64,000 nt of DNA from Enoplosus armatus (GCF_043641665.1 NC_092181.1:17149463-17213462); one strand, 5' to 3'. Shown: positions 35,753-49,050, counted from the stretch's first letter. Notes: generated by a model not told the origin, from the letters alone. A program made the numbers and translations.

Positions 35753-38020
35753 CCAGAGTTCACTTTAAACTAGTGTAAAAGAGGGTAAGAAAAAAAAGAC
35801 ACATTCCTACAAAGGCTGGGCCAAACAATGAAGAAAAGGTCCAAAAATGGGGTGCTTCAGCCGTAGTTTTGAGAGAGTTTGATTCCCAGCAAATTACAAC
35901 AAACCGCAAGCAATGCGGAGAGACAGTAGATGCTTGAGGTGAAGAAATCTTTCATCACCCCAAAATGAATCCATGAGTACAAAGACTTTTCAAGAGGACG
36001 CTCCGACTCCCACATAAAGTAGCTCAAGCAGTGGTGTGAAATGAAAACAAAAAAAGCGAGTGGTGGAAGAACATTACACATGCATGTAACAGCATCAAGA
36101 ACGTTTAATCTGTCAAGCAAGATGGCGTTAGAAAGAGAAAGAAGGAGAAAACACTGGGTTTGCTGTAGATAATACTAACTCCTAACAAGGGAATGGAAGG
36201 AACCAACAGTACGTGCCATGGAAGGAATGAACTTTACCTCCACTCTTAGATAAGTACTAAGTAATAGACAAGTAAAGGGCAGAGGCGTCACATATCAGTG
36301 AACCCACAGACAGTGAGCGATGGTGTGATTTATCATGGCATCACTTAAAGACAGCCATGTTCCCTCTCCCTCAGCTGATCAATACATGACAAGACCTTGG
36401 TAACATCCCTTTTCGGTAGAACACAATATATTTACATTTACATATACATTTACAAATAAAGAACAAGTACAAAGCAGATTTTACCCATTACACACAGTAA
36501 TTAGTAATTTATTTATTTAAATATGCTTATGAAATGCATTTGATCAAGGGGCAAGAGCGCTGCGTCAGCCTTTCAATGTAACCCATGAAGCAGAGAATGC
36601 TTCCTAATGGACCTAGACACTGATGGACAGAGGTGAAATTCACTGTCATGAAGATCAAACACGAAACCTTTCAGTCATGTCATTGACTTTGATTAACAAC
36701 CAGGCTGCCCTCCAAATGTGGCCTTGTCTCAGTCATTACATACTACTACAGAACACTTGCAAATTCACAACCGTCTTGTTATCATATGCAGAATAGTCCA
36801 AGTATTATATTCTGGCAAGGTTCAGGGTGAAGGCATGTAGGACCAGGGGAGGTTAACTGCTTAAATGCCCTATACCAGAATGGCCAGAGGCATTAAACGA
36901 GACAGCAGCATCATGGGAAAAAGTGAGAAGTGAACTTTGACATCAAAATAGTGGAAAATTGTGATGCAGTAACTAATCATACTTCAGGCATGCAAACTGG
37001 TTAAGGCTGAAAAGGATGAGAAGGATGCATGAGCAGAGAAAAACACCCTCTATGGCTGGTCCGGGTATATGCTCCCCCAGAGATTTATTTGGGGAAAAAT
37101 TAACTACTAAATCTCTGATGACTTTTTGGAAAAAACAGAAGAAAACAGGACAAAACTGAGTTTCAAGTATGATAGCAAACGACAGACCAGATAAATTAAC
37201 ACTTTATTATCGGATTATTACATTCATCTTACCCTGTTCTATTTGGTCAATTATATTAAACGTTAAACGCAAACAACACCACTATGTTATCTATCTATCT
37301 AGCTTAGTCTTAGTCTTTTTCCACGCAGCAGGTCAGAGTGTATACACAATGCATGTGCAGCCAAACACACATGCACAGCATCAGATGTTCTCATTAGGTT
37401 GTTTTTATGGAAGTCGCTATTTAGCTAATTGATGATGTTATATTGGGCTTTAGAACATTTTCAGGTTCTAGGTTCTTACATTTAGTTGACCAAATGGTTG
37501 GGAATCATCAAATTAATCAATAATGGCAAGAAGTTGTTAGTCGCAGTTATGAAGATGATGGCCACATGTATTGAATACCACAGCATGGTTACTGGTACCA
37601 ATAAATCCAAAAACAAATGCATTAGTTAAAACAGTAGGAGAAGTCAACTAGATGATTGGGAACTGGAAAAGTTAATTATGGCAGTTGTCTTTGTTGTTAA
37701 GAGTGGTTGACATAACCGGGCTGAACCTACAATAAGAGGTTGAGTGTTGGCAAAATAACAGAGATGCGTTGAATAAGATGAAATCACCCACAATTGTAGA
37801 AGTCATATTGGAGTCCCTAAAGAGCAGTGGACAAATAGGACTGTCATGACGGAGTTGACCTCTCTATTGAGGTTGTTGTCGCAGCCTGGTGGACAGAAAG
37901 CACGCTACTTTTAGTGCTGCTTGCATGTTAATACATATACTGACTGCCAAGGTTGCTACTTTCACATAAGATAGTCTTAGAGAAGAAAAACATCGAATTT
38001 CAATTATGCTAGACGCGTGT
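35753..38020. other. Unassigned noncoding DNA, no gene seen
   Basis: AT-rich with a 'catttacatatacatttac' low-complexity patch near 36430-36455. No recognised gene, exon or repeat family. Open frames reach 87 codons without recognisable content. Confidence 0.6.
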
Positions 38021-38048
38021 AAAATAAATAAATAAGTAAATAAATAAA
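38021..38048 (+). repeat. (AAAT)n microsatellite
   Basis: About seven AAAT/TAAA units with one interruption (aagt), read directly. Confidence 0.9.
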
Positions 38049-39015
38049 GGCAGGAAGAAAAGAAGCAACAAACCCAGAGCTAAATTGTATGATATTATGT
38101 TCGGTAAACATCACAGAGATTACAAACAATCACAAAATGTTTCTTTAAAGGGCGCGTTCGTCTTCTCCGTCTTACTTTCCAACCTTTTTGATACCAAAAT
38201 AATAGCAAACAGTGTATTAAGCTGATTCAACCAATTGAGAATTGGGCTGTCCGTTGCTAAAAGACTGCCATATGATTACAAATAACTTAAATAATTTCTG
38301 TGATATGATTGGCTGTTAGAATGTTGTCAAGCAGTCCAACTTATCAAGGGATTATTTCTACAGTGATCAGTGTTCATATCGTTTGCTCTTGAGCTGTTTA
38401 GAGGTGAGGTGAGACAGGTGGTCAGTAGTCGAAAGCGTCCCTGTTTACTAACTCATTCATAAAAAAAACAATGAATTAGCAATTTTTGTTTATGCACCCT
38501 GAGCGTTTCTTTCGCCTTTCAGTATTAGATAGCGACATCAATGCAGGACGCCCAAACACCCAAACTTTCACTGTGCACATCTGCGAGCAGTGAAGCACCA
38601 ACAGTGCTTTGAAACTCATCATTAGCCACAGCACTGTACGGACACACGGACACTTTAGAAATGAAAGAACCGTGGACCAAGTTATTTCTTCACCTGACCA
38701 CAGTCGGAGTTTGTTGCTCTGCTCTGCCACTGTGCCCTCGTGCGTTTTTTGTTCTGTCAATAATGCTAAAAAGATTCTGATGTGAATCGATCTCTTCCCT
38801 TGCGCCTCTTAAAATAAATCTGTTCTTACTGACAACAAGAGGAATGATATGGTTATTATAAATATTTTAAGTTATTATTAATTTTTATTTTATGTTTTTG
38901 GGCAAGTAAAGCATTAAAAGGGATTCCTCTGTCTGTTTCATCTCAGGGTTTGATTTGTGCGATCTATATCCTGGTACATTTAAAACAGAGATATAAGTTT
39001 GAGAAAATGAAAAAC
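38049..39015. other. Unassigned noncoding DNA
   Basis: No recognised gene. A minus-strand frame of 94 codons (38476-38760) has no recognisable domain. Confidence 0.55.
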
Positions 39016-39019
39016 AATG

Positions 39020-39215
39020 TACATGGAGAGAGAGAAGCCGCCTCATTGGTATGTGCAATTTTAACCAGGAGACAGGAAAACAGAAGAAGGATGAGGTGAG
39101 AAAGACGAGCACTGATAGGGAGAGGATGGTTTGGCAAGAGGGGCAAGAGACAGACTAAATTCAGGGACAAAGACAGAGACAGAGAGAGAAAAAAGAAATA
39201 GAGAGAGTGTGACAG
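39020..39215 (+). repeat. Purine-rich (GA) low-complexity tract
   Basis: A strongly strand-biased stretch: long runs of A and G on the plus strand with 'gagagagagaagcc' and 'gacagagacagagagagaaa'. The reverse strand translates to Ser/Leu/Phe repeats, which explains the minus-strand open frame there. An imperfect CA-rich patch follows at 39320-39365. Confidence 0.8.
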
Positions 39216-39499
39216 CTCCACCCTGTGGTTAATGAGTTTCATTCTTTGAGGCATAATAAGAGGGGAGGTCTGTGGCTCTCAGTGTGTCGCAGAAAGGCTG
39301 TGCAATGATATTGATGATGACACACACACATACAGACACATTGCAGCCACACACTCACACACACAAAATGATATAAAATTAAAATAAATAGAACAAAATA
39401 ACATTGTACAATATTACATTTAGTGCAAGAGGTTACGTTGATTTACATTTGTGAAACGGTTTCATTCAACGGTAGCTGGGACCTGTCATGTGATTGATA

Positions 39500-39640
39500 C
39501 ACTCGTGATGCGGCCACATGTCTTTCTTGTGTACTTCAGTGTGAACAGTCTGCTGGTAATGGCATACTTAATCGTTCATTCAGTAGGCAGTATGTAGTAC
39601 GTAAGATTGTGATTTCAAACACAGCCACAGTGACATTTCA
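39500..39640. mobile_element. Likely DNA-transposon fragment (gcagtatgtagtacg type)
   Basis: Words 'gtctgctggtaatggcatac', 'cattcagtaggcagtatgta' and 'gtgatttcaaacacagccac' match a teleost element whose ends read like 'atttcggacgcagccac'. It is probably related to the relic at 13446-13815 in the opposite orientation. No ORF; boundaries are approximate. Confidence 0.4.
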
Positions 39641-41068
39641 TACCTTTTCCAGAAATGCAAACCGGTTGGAAAATAGTCAAGTGGGATGGACTAAATTAGC
39701 CACCAAATAGCATTAACGCTACTTGAAAGTAAAATTATACTTTCAAAACATTGTACAGAAATACATTTCGACAAAAGACAAAAGAAAGTAACTAAGACAT
39801 ACAGAAAAAAGGCGCCGGTCAAAACCTGCTCATACTTTTTTTCCTAACAGCACAACTGTGTCGTTAGCAGGCGGCTAACGGCTGCTTATAGAAGCAGTGA
39901 CGTACAAGCGCTGCACGGCAAATAAACACAAATGTGCATGCTCACTCCGTCTTGTAAAATACACTAAACATAATTCAGCTGCAAACCTCTGACCTTACAG
40001 ATGAACTGTGGATAATGCTCCAAACATATCATTTCATCATATGTGGCTAAACACGCAGCCTGCATTGAAACCTAATGTAACATTAGTGTTTTGAATCCTC
40101 ATGTTATGCATCCTAAGACCACTATGTTCAAAGCATACCAGCCAGTGTGATCCTAGTATTCAATTAGAGTAGGAGAGGGAGAGAAATACTCACAGCAGTC
40201 TCTTCATATTCCATTCTGGTGAAAGAACACCTTTTGATGCAACAGCGGAAGGTCAGACTGGGACAAAAATGATATAGGCTAACCGTGATATTTAAAAGAA
40301 AAGGCAGACTACATTTGTGAGAGGAGCAGCTGTGACGGCAATCTGTTTCTAATGTATATCGACCTTAATCTTCTGAGGTGAGGAAAACCTGCAATGAAGT
40401 TTGAACTTCCCTTAGGCATTGGTGCCAATAGGAATAAAAATTAAATTAATCTGTTATATTTGACACACAACGTGGTGCCATTACTGCATTGGTACGTCAA
40501 GACAGATTTATTATTATGAGTGTCATAATGTGACAAATCAGTCACATCACGTGTTCATATCCTGATCCACATTAACATTACTCTGAATAATTTGTTGAAA
40601 AAATATTGTATCCAGTTCTTCTTATTACATTTTTAGAAATCAAATGATTATCATATTAAGCGAGAAGGACATTTCACTAAGCTAATAATAAAGTAAACAA
40701 AGTCTCTAAAAGGGCACTTGTGTGTAAAAGAGTCATCAGTCACAAAAGCAGCTGTGCAGTTTGCTGTTATGATTCATGCTCATAAGGCAGAGCTAGTGGA
40801 AAATTGGGATATAACCTAATTGCCTTCTGTTATCTCAACATAATGAGATGATATAGCATGTAGCAGCAAAATCTTTACAAGTTTAAGGCAAGTAATTATT
40901 CCAGTTGGTGTGTAATGGAACAATTAACATATGCCTTTGCTCATATACAGTACAATTTGACAGAAGATATTAATGAAGAAAAACATATATCTTCATATGT
41001 AAACAAAGAGTTGTTGATTAATATTATTTATACATATTCATTTTTATTATTATTTTCAAGATAATAAT
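39641..41068. other. Unassigned noncoding DNA, no gene seen
   Basis: No gene or repeat family recognised. Confidence 0.6.
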
Positions 41069-41217
41069 TTTGGGGGGTATTTTGCCTTTAATGGACAGTT
41101 GACAGTGAAGAGGCAGACAGGAAGTGAGGGTATGACCTGACAACAAAAGTCTCCACCTGGAATTGAATTAGCAGTTATGTAGCATGCACTCTACCCATTC
41201 GGCTACCAAGGCACTCT
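41069..41217 (-). mobile_element. tRNA-derived SINE
   Basis: On the minus strand the head reads 'gccttggtagccgaatgggt' followed by agagtgcatg (a tRNA-like A box) and later 'attcaattccaggtgg' (a degenerate B box). Then comes the body 'cacttcctgtctgcctctt' and a tail 'attaaaggcaaaatacc'. This is the layout of a common teleost tRNA-SINE, which RNA polymerase III would transcribe and a LINE would mobilise. The B box has lost its GTTCGA core, so this copy is unlikely to be active. Confidence 0.75.
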
Positions 41218-41727
41218 AATGCATATTATTTTTATCATTAAGGGAAATAGATTTTTTAGTTCTGCTACTACAAAAAAAAAACAATTGATGAACCTGTTGT
41301 TGATCTCACAAAACCTGAAGAGTAATTCCAAATGTATGATCAATTTAAAACATCTTTCATTGTGAAAGAAAGTGCAATTATTATTTTCATTTCAAAACAC
41401 CAAATATGGTTTCAACCAATTGGCTTCCTTAAATCATATTTCGGTATTGCATTGTTAAAGTTAGCTGTGTCAGTAAATGTTGGACTAATATTACAAGATA
41501 AAGAGCACAATGACTGTAAATGAGAATACATTTTACACACTATTATTCCAGGAAAGTCCAACTTTCTTTTTAAAATTCTGTTCAGTTGTTTGTATTCAAA
41601 TATAGTTAATTGGCACAATACTATTGTGTAATGCTGATGAAAGTGCTATCTATCGAAGAGGCTGTTAAATAATAATAAAGAACATTTTTAACCACATGAA
41701 TTTATAGTCTGTGCCACACTTACACCT
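41218..41727. other. Unassigned noncoding DNA
   Basis: AT-rich spacer with overlapping opposite-strand open frames (41332-41618). No recognisable content. Confidence 0.55.
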
Positions 41728-41950
41728 AGAGCTGATCGACGATTAGTCAATCGACAGAAAATTAATTGACTATCGGCTACTATTTTGATAATTGAATAAT
41801 CATTTTAGTCATTTTGTAACCAAAAACATTTCCAGGATTTTAAATATGAGAATGTGATTGTACAGGAAAGGTCAGACCAAATAAGACATTTGAAGACATC
41901 AACAAAATATACAGGGCAACCATTAAACAAGAAAATAACCGTCAGATGAT
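41728..41950 (+). mobile_element. AGGGCTGCAAC-type element copy with internal deletion
   Basis: It starts 'agagctgatcgacgattagt', continues 'caatcgacagaaaattaatt' and 'ctactattttgataattg', loses much of the middle, then has 'gacatttgaagacatcaac' and 'gaaaataaccgtcagatg'. Order and orientation match the copy at 53444. Confidence 0.6.
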
Positions 41951-42238
41951 GTACTCAACTATCATTGCATGAAAGGGAAACGGTGAAATCAAGAATCCCT
42001 GCTTTCCATTTTAAAGACAGGATGACACTTGATTTAGGTTAGTTGCTTCATAGCGATGTAAGTGGATGTAAGGTGCTGTATAAAAGGATCAAATATCACA
42101 GAAAGATGACAAGCAGCTGTGAGATTGCAAACACCAATGAGTGCTTAACAAACACTTCTGGCAATGCAACTGAAAGTGCAGTTTCTGGCTTCAAGCTAAA
42201 GTGAGACAGTTGCAGATGATTAAAACTGATGATTGATC

Positions 42239-42240
<2 letters not shown>
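41951..42240. other. Unassigned noncoding DNA
   Basis: Short spacer before the AT array. Nothing recognised. Confidence 0.5.

Positions 42241-42302
<62 letters not shown>
42241..42302 (+). repeat. (ACAT)3(AT)n microsatellite
   Basis: An ACATACATAC start followed by about 50 bases of uninterrupted AT. It is self-complementary and likely variable in length. Assembly or read length here may be uncertain. Confidence 0.95.
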
Positions 42303-42305
<3 letters not shown>

Positions 42306-44356
42306 ACCTTTGCTGACATTTCCTTCTGTCATTTGGTGGATGGAAAACAGTTCTTCTAACTAAGGATGAAAAACAGCATGATGATGCCCTTCTAGTTTGA
42401 CATGCTTGGCATGCGCTCATTGGTTTGGAACATATTTCTTGGATTTTGAAGAAATGCACTGAATAACACTTAACTTCTTTCCTGACCCACTCAACATATG
42501 TCAAAAATTCTGGGTATGTATTCCTTGAAAACATGAAAACAAATGCTTAAATGTCAAACATTTACACACATAATATACCACGGCCAATCCTTGTTATTTC
42601 TTACTCGGGTAATCCCATGTTATTTAACAGCTGTTGCCATTAAGAGAGCAGCTAATCATAGCTTTAAATGTCACCTCAAGGGCCAGTTTAGAAAAGACTT
42701 TAAGATGATAAAAATGCGTATTGAAAAATAAATGAATGCAATTGAGTACTTCTTTCAGGAAGTTACTGCTGTATTTAAGTTCCAAGTGGTATATTTGTTG
42801 TCATTACACATAATTACAATTGTTTACACAAGATTATAGGGATGTTGCCTAAAATTGATTTCTTTTCCATTGTGTGAAATATCTTTTTTGTCAGATCAGA
42901 CTTGGAATCCATAGGCTGGAGGGATGACAGCACCCGTCTTCCTAAGGTGCATTGTACTTCTATTGGCAAATGACTGTGAATCACGTTGTATACAGCACTT
43001 AGTTTTGATGATGGGAACCATTTTCTGGTTATATCATTATGTCCATCAAAGAAACTGCACTTCATCTGATGTGCACATGCCTGACTGTGGGTTTTACTAT
43101 ATTTGTAGTAGCGTAATTGTTTTACTGACATCAAAGTGGGAGTAAAATGTGTTTTCTTACTTCTTAATTATCTAAAACAGTGTATAATGATATATTAGAG
43201 GCTCAAAAGCCAACTTAGAATCAGATCAAAAACAACACGTGGTGGGAGGGAGTTCAGTTTCCTGAAGTATGCTGAAAAGCCTGTAGCTCTCTGCAATCAT
43301 GGAAGGATTAAGTGAATGGAGAATATGAATGAAACCGAATGATTCGACTCGTCCAAAAAATACATAGTCATACGAGTCAGATGGGGAACAAACAAGACCA
43401 GGTGTCTGCTGTCACTTCATCTGACATGTTTGAGACAAAATAATTCATAGTAATGATAACAGCTGCATAAAACTGCTTCAAGCTTCTCCTCAGTTCTTGC
43501 CTGTGGCATGCCTCTTGTCTTAGATAAATTGTTCCTTCGAAAACTGAGAACAGGTGCCTCAGACAACTTGATTTTCCAAGCATTTGACATTTTTCTATAG
43601 GCTGTAATTATCAGAAGAGGGAGAAACATGTGTTGCTTTCTCTGTGGGAAAGAATAATCAAATTTAAATGAGGGAACTGGTAATGCAAATTGTTATGCAG
43701 TTTACTTAACTGTCTGCTGTGTGCTAAATGATATCTATAGTCTGAGTATGAGATGCATCGCACTTTATTGTTCTAGCAGGGGCATGAACTGGGTCAGCAG
43801 GTTTAAATTCTTAATACAAACCATACCAGCTAGTACACTAGTAATGAGGATACAGGCAGTGAGAACAGGCCAGGATGCCAGTCAGTGCAGCGAATACAAC
43901 AATCCTCAACAATTATCTTTCTCTCACACAAATTAAAAAGGGATTGTGTTGACCAATCAGCAGGTGTGTCGGCACTTTTGGGATAACTGTCAAACAGAGT
44001 CCCAATCAGAGAACTACTGCTGAATTTGCCTTTTGGATAAGAGGCGAAACATATTCAAGATACTAAAGCAGCTGCCTTTGACTAAACACTTCAAAATAAT
44101 GCATTAAATGGCTTTGTCTACTACTCACAGATAATATCACCAAACTTTGCAGTTTCCCTCAGATCTATAGAGCTTTTTAACATCTAACAGCTCGTAATTT
44201 TGGTTTTCCATGCTCCAAAATCTGTTCACATCCAGCCACAACAGGCAGCTGTTTCCAGCAAAAAATACCCCAGCTCTGATAAACTCACTGTACACAGCTG
44301 CACAGCACGAAACGACAGACAATGTTAGTGGCTGCTGGTGGACATAGTGGAGCATT
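42303..44356. other. Unassigned noncoding DNA, no gene seen
   Basis: No exon or RNA gene recognised. The words 'ccttttggataagaggcgaa' then 'acatattcaag' at about 44030-44059 recall the tail of some fish retroelements, but too little is present to name one. Open frames of about 70-106 codons look random. Confidence 0.5.
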
Positions 44357-44520
44357 TAATTCAATTCAATTTCAATTCAGTTTTATTTATATAGCGCCAA
44401 ATCACAACAAAAGTCATCTCATGACACTTTGAAAATAGAGCAGGTCTAGACCGTACTCTTTATAATGTTATTACAGAGACCCAGCAGTTCCCACCATGAG
44501 CAAGCACCACTTCCTTTAAC
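44357..44520 (+). mobile_element. 'tttatatagcgccaaatcacaaca' teleost repeat
   Basis: It begins 'ttaattcaattcaatttcaa', then 'gttttatttatatagcgcca', 'aatcacaacaaaagtcatct', 'caggtctagaccgtactc', 'acagagacccagcagttccc' and 'atgagcaagcacc', ending near 'cttcctttaac'. I recognise this order from a very abundant percomorph repeat. Its class is uncertain to me (a LINE tail or a SINE). It is followed by A/G-rich sequence at 44575-44602. Confidence 0.75.
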
Positions 44521-46092
44521 AACTGAAGAGCCAGATTTTTTTCTCAGGAGTTTGTGGAAATCAAAACAGCTAAGAGCTAAGAAAAAAAGAAAAAGAAAAA
44601 GTGACTGAATATTGAACTTAAAATGGATCAGTTGGCCAGACACACAATCTCAAATTATTGCTTAACGTTGTGTAAATAAGCAACTGTTTGCTAGCATGTT
44701 CTGCTGCTCCCAAGTAGCCAAAAAATAACTAAATGAATGCAGCTTTAAATCAAACAGCTTGCTGGTTAAAGGGCTGGTTTATAACCTGCATATTTCATTG
44801 ACAGTGTGGTTCACATTCTTTTTATTACAGTCATTAGTGCAACACTTAGTAAGCTACCAATCAAATTTGGGGTAATTGAGGCATTAAAAAAGATAAATTA
44901 CAAACATATAACATTCATGATGATCTAATATGGTTTTACAAAAAAAAAGACAGCTGATTTGTGTGACGAACGTCAGTCTCTCAGAATTTATCGTCATCAT
45001 CATTGTCAGATATAATAATAGTTTTTTTTACAGTATGTGGTGTTTTTTCATAAGATAGAAAGAATAATTGTAGTTTTTGTTCACTGTTTTTCTACCATTG
45101 CACAAAGATGCAATGAAGGAACAATACTTAAGGTACTCATACAGTAGAGACAAACAAACAATGTGTCAATTATAATACTGTTACATATACTAAGTTACAC
45201 AACAACCCCCCCACCCCCCACAACAACAATTACTTTTTGTGAATCTTTCATAAAAATAGATAATATGTAGTATTGGCTATTGGCTATGATTCACTGTCCA
45301 AACATTGAGATCAAACATTTTTACATATGGGCCATGGCACCAGTATCAAGTCACCGGCAGCTGCACAGAACCAAAAAAGATGACTTCTTGTAAATTACAC
45401 TAAAAAACACTCAGGATGAGAGAGATACACCAGACACTTCTACGGTAACCCCTTCAGTCCACTTTTCATGCAATTCATTCAAATGTGATGGTTTCACAGA
45501 GCTCTATGATTTGAATAATATTCCAGAAAATTTTAAATGTTCTCCAAGTTAGAAATAAATGACCATGCAAGGTGGGTACAAAATTTTCATACATATGCAT
45601 GAGTGAGCTATTCCCTTTTTATACCACTCAACTCCCTCCTCTCTCTTTCTCTTTGACAGATATTACAATGGGTGAAGGATTGCTGCCTGAAACGCATAAC
45701 CAAGGACTCATATACTGCCTGTGATTATATACAGCCAGTAGAGCCAGCTAAAGATACAAAATACTGAAGCGACCTAAGCAGATCTGGCATGTTTGTTTGA
45801 CATTTCTGTGATAGGATGCTTTTTTGGAAGACGGGGACTGCAAATGAAATCTGCCTGTCCCAAAATTATGCAAAATAAAGAGAGAGAGGTTGCTTTGTTG
45901 ACAGGAATCTCATCGGGGCTGGTTATAGGATGCAGAGTATAATATTCCACAGAAATAATCAACTGATGAGTGACTATCACCTCAACTTCACCATGAAACA
46001 CTTTGGACACTATGTGTTTGTTCAGCACAAAAGTGAGGTGTTTCATTGGTGCTCAGTATCAAGACTTAAGACCAGCCTTTAGTCTAAGAGGG
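44521..46092. other. Unassigned noncoding DNA; weak exon-like signal at 45640-45767
   Basis: No repeat family recognised. A pyrimidine-rich tract ending in cag|a at 45659 precedes 35 open codons ending at TGA 45765. I do not call it a gene because there is no recognisable protein and no second exon. A C-rich patch is at 45204-45220. Confidence 0.5.
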
Positions 46093-46300
46093 AGGGTGCT
46101 TTCACACCTAACCTGTTTGGTTTGGTTTGTTTAGTCTGGTGTGAAAGTCAGTCGAGCTCTGGGCTAAACAACAGAGTCTCGATCCGGTTCCAAGCAAAAT
46201 CTGGAGCGGTTCATTTGTGGTGTAGAAGCAAAGCAGACCTAACGCAGGACTCTGTGATGGTTGATATGTGGTTTTAGTGGGAATCACCATCAAAAGTGAG
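46093..46300. mobile_element. Likely DNA-transposon end ('gggtgctttcacacc')
   Basis: 'gggtgctttcacacctaacc' followed by 'tgtttggtttggtttg' matches the start of a non-autonomous teleost DNA transposon as I remember it. Inside it, 'tgctttcacacc' (46098-46109) and 'ggtgtgaaagtc' (46138-46149) form a short inverted pair. The far end was not found. No ORF. Confidence 0.45.
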
Positions 46301-48890
46301 ACATGAGCAATGCATGAGAGCGACTGAAGCATCCAGTCCATTCAATCCACATCGACTCATCAGTGTCATCAGTGTCCTCAGAGCCAGCTGTCCTGTCAGC
46401 AGCAGCTCCTGATGACCTGGAAGGACAAACTGTCTTCTCCAGGCAAAACTTTACTGGACAGAAATTGTTTTTCAGTAGGAACAGGAAGACAACAGCATTG
46501 GTTTTCATTATTGATTCATTGATTTTATTTCCCTGCCCACTGTAGCGAGCGGGGGAAATCTGGCTACAGTGAAAACAGAAAGCTCATACAAACACTGGGG
46601 GCCTCGTTCAATAAATCAAAATAGGTCCCGTTCACAAAATATAAACAGGGAGATATTTGTGTGATCTGAACAGCTGTCTGTGGAGATTACCCTTCACTTG
46701 GCATGGCAGAGGAAAAAAATTAACTCGAAGCGTAAAAAAAAAAAAGCAGGGGGTCCTGTGGTGACGCGTGTCACAGGTGTGTCGATTGTTACATTTGATA
46801 AAATGGAAGTGTATCTGCAACGCTTTGCATGTGGGTTGCCTTTAAGCATGAATTCAAAAGCTGAATTACTCATAAATCCATCTGCTGGTCGTCAAACGTC
46901 AAGAAAGCCTTCTGAGATCAACTGGTTGCCGGGGTAACATGTATGTTAAACCAGAGACGTGTATTTTAGCAGTTCCTTATTTAAAAGTGTGTGTAACACG
47001 TATGGTTTGTCCTGTTTCTACCGGTTGGTCACTATTTATGGTGTATGAGGTCCAGTTGTAGTCTTGACTATTGATGCTCATAATCAATGATGTCTTCATG
47101 ACCTCTATGACATCAGAGAAGATAAACACACATGGTTCAGTGCTGCATGACGAGCTGTCAGTAACTGGAATTTGATTTCCCAATGGGTCCATGTAGTGCT
47201 GATTCTACTGCAGCTAAATCTGTCCAGTCAATAAGTTACCTGTCAGTTTATATGACTTCATGATCTTTCCTTTGTTTGTTCGTAAAAAGCCAGTTTGGTT
47301 ACAAAATGGACCAGAACTAAAGGATCTGCTATGGATTCAGTGAGTTAGCTGTGGGATAACTCGTTTTAGTCTATATTGGTTTACATTTTGGAAAACTGGC
47401 ACCTTTGAAAGTATGTCAAATTAGATATTACCAGTTTACCCTGTTTACTCTGTTTTCAACAACTATCACTGGATTACCTTGACACTGAAGAAAACTTTCC
47501 TGTGGATTCTGGAGGCAAGCTCTGGAGTTATAAGGAGCGTCTTTTCAATGATTTCAATGACCTGTCCCTTGCACCTCACACAATATCTTTTCCTCACCTC
47601 TCTCCCCCCGCACCCCACCTTCAACTCTCCCGGGCCCTCCTCTTTGAAAACCCCTGGTCCAAAAAAAGCAACTTCAGGCGTGAAAGCACAAATTTCTGTT
47701 TATATATCTGGGACATTTTCTTCTTGCTTCTTTCTGGAACAGCTTAGAATTATGGAGTATTAAAAGTTTAAATTTGTGAAGTCTAAAGGTCACACCAGTC
47801 TAGCTTAGCAACATCATTCTCCATTCTTTGGTAATGCTGCAAAAGCAGAAAGAATAATGTAAGAGCACTGGTTTTTGATTGGCTAGTACAAAAAAAGTTG
47901 TTTAATTGCCAATCAGTTAATCACTATTATCAGTGATATCCATGATTCAACGACTGTGCCGTTCTGAAAATGTGCAGTTTCATGTTAACAGGTGAATGAT
48001 GTGCACAGACGTTGGCAGGCTCAAAAGAACTCCTCCATGCAGTTTCCCATCATTAACTCAGTAGCATTCTGCTGATAATTGGATGGTTGGCTTCTTCTGG
48101 TTATTATGTGATGCAGGGGGACTTTGAAAAAGGTAACAGCACAGAGCCACAAGGGAGGGAAATGGCAGAAACCTACTGGAGCCAATTGGATGATTATTAT
48201 TAATGGCCAGCATTGTTAAATGAGACAAATCAGGCTGTTGGAAATTTCTGAGTTTCCTACCAGGAGGTTGAAATTAAACACACTAACACACATTCAGCTG
48301 TAATCTTGGGCAAGTTCAGCAATACTAGGGTTTATGAGTTGGAACTCATCACTTCAACACATGATGGACAACTGGCAAATATAATAGATTAATGGTGTAG
48401 GCTATATATATACATATATATGTATCCATTGACTTTCATGTATCAATCTGTGTAAATGACTGTGGGAGCCTAGATGTGGTGATTAACAACACCTGTCCGG
48501 GCTGTTGACAAACTGTGACATTTTTACCTGACTTCCATCATTTACATCATGCAGGGACATTTTTATTGGTCCAGTTTATGTGATATATTTACCAGTGACC
48601 GATGACCACTCAAACACCTGATATACAGTCTACAACTTGGTCATGCAATAACTTTCTGATGTTATTAGTTGATGGGGGCTGACTGAATGCAGCCTTAGGT
48701 CACAGCGACAAAAGGATTGATGTATTACTGGAGCAACAACAAATAAGACTGGATTTGTTTCGTAAAGCTGAGTTGAAAACAGGGGAGTTAAATCACAGTT
48801 TGTTGTCCTGTGAACAATTAACTCTACAACGGACTCATGAAACAAAAAAAAAACAAGAGACATCTTTAGGGACTGCAGGTGTTTAGTGTA
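46301..48890. other. Unassigned noncoding DNA, no gene seen
   Basis: No repeat family or exon recognised. An A-run lies at 46735-46744. A symmetrical 'tatatatacatatatatgta' is at 48404-48423. The 94-codon frame at 47479-47763 and the overlapping one at 47502-47747 are different frames of the same T/C-rich stretch and resemble no protein I know. Confidence 0.6.
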
Positions 48891-49050
48891 GTGCTTAAAC
48901 AATTTATTGATTAATGGATGAGTCAATGGACAGAAAATATATCAAATACTCTTTTAATAATTGTTTAAACATTTAAGATATGAAGCCACGACAACGTTTG
49001 CTGGCTTTGTTCTGTTTTATATCATTCTAAATTCCAAATTACTTTTTTTA
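48891..49050 (+). mobile_element. AGGGCTGCAAC-type element fragment (5' half)
   Basis: 'tttattgattaatggatgag' then 'tcaatggacagaaaatat', 'aattgtttaaacatttaag' and 'ctgttttatatcattctaaa'. This matches the first half of the element in plus orientation. The right half is missing. Confidence 0.5.

Noticed and set aside
38964..39254. Ser/Leu-rich minus-strand frame as a secreted protein
   Set aside because: It is the translation of the GA-rich tract on the other strand.
44030..44060. Retroelement tail 'ccttttggataagaggcgaa'
   Set aside because: It looks familiar from fish retroelements, but only about 30 bases match and I could not name a family or find more of it.
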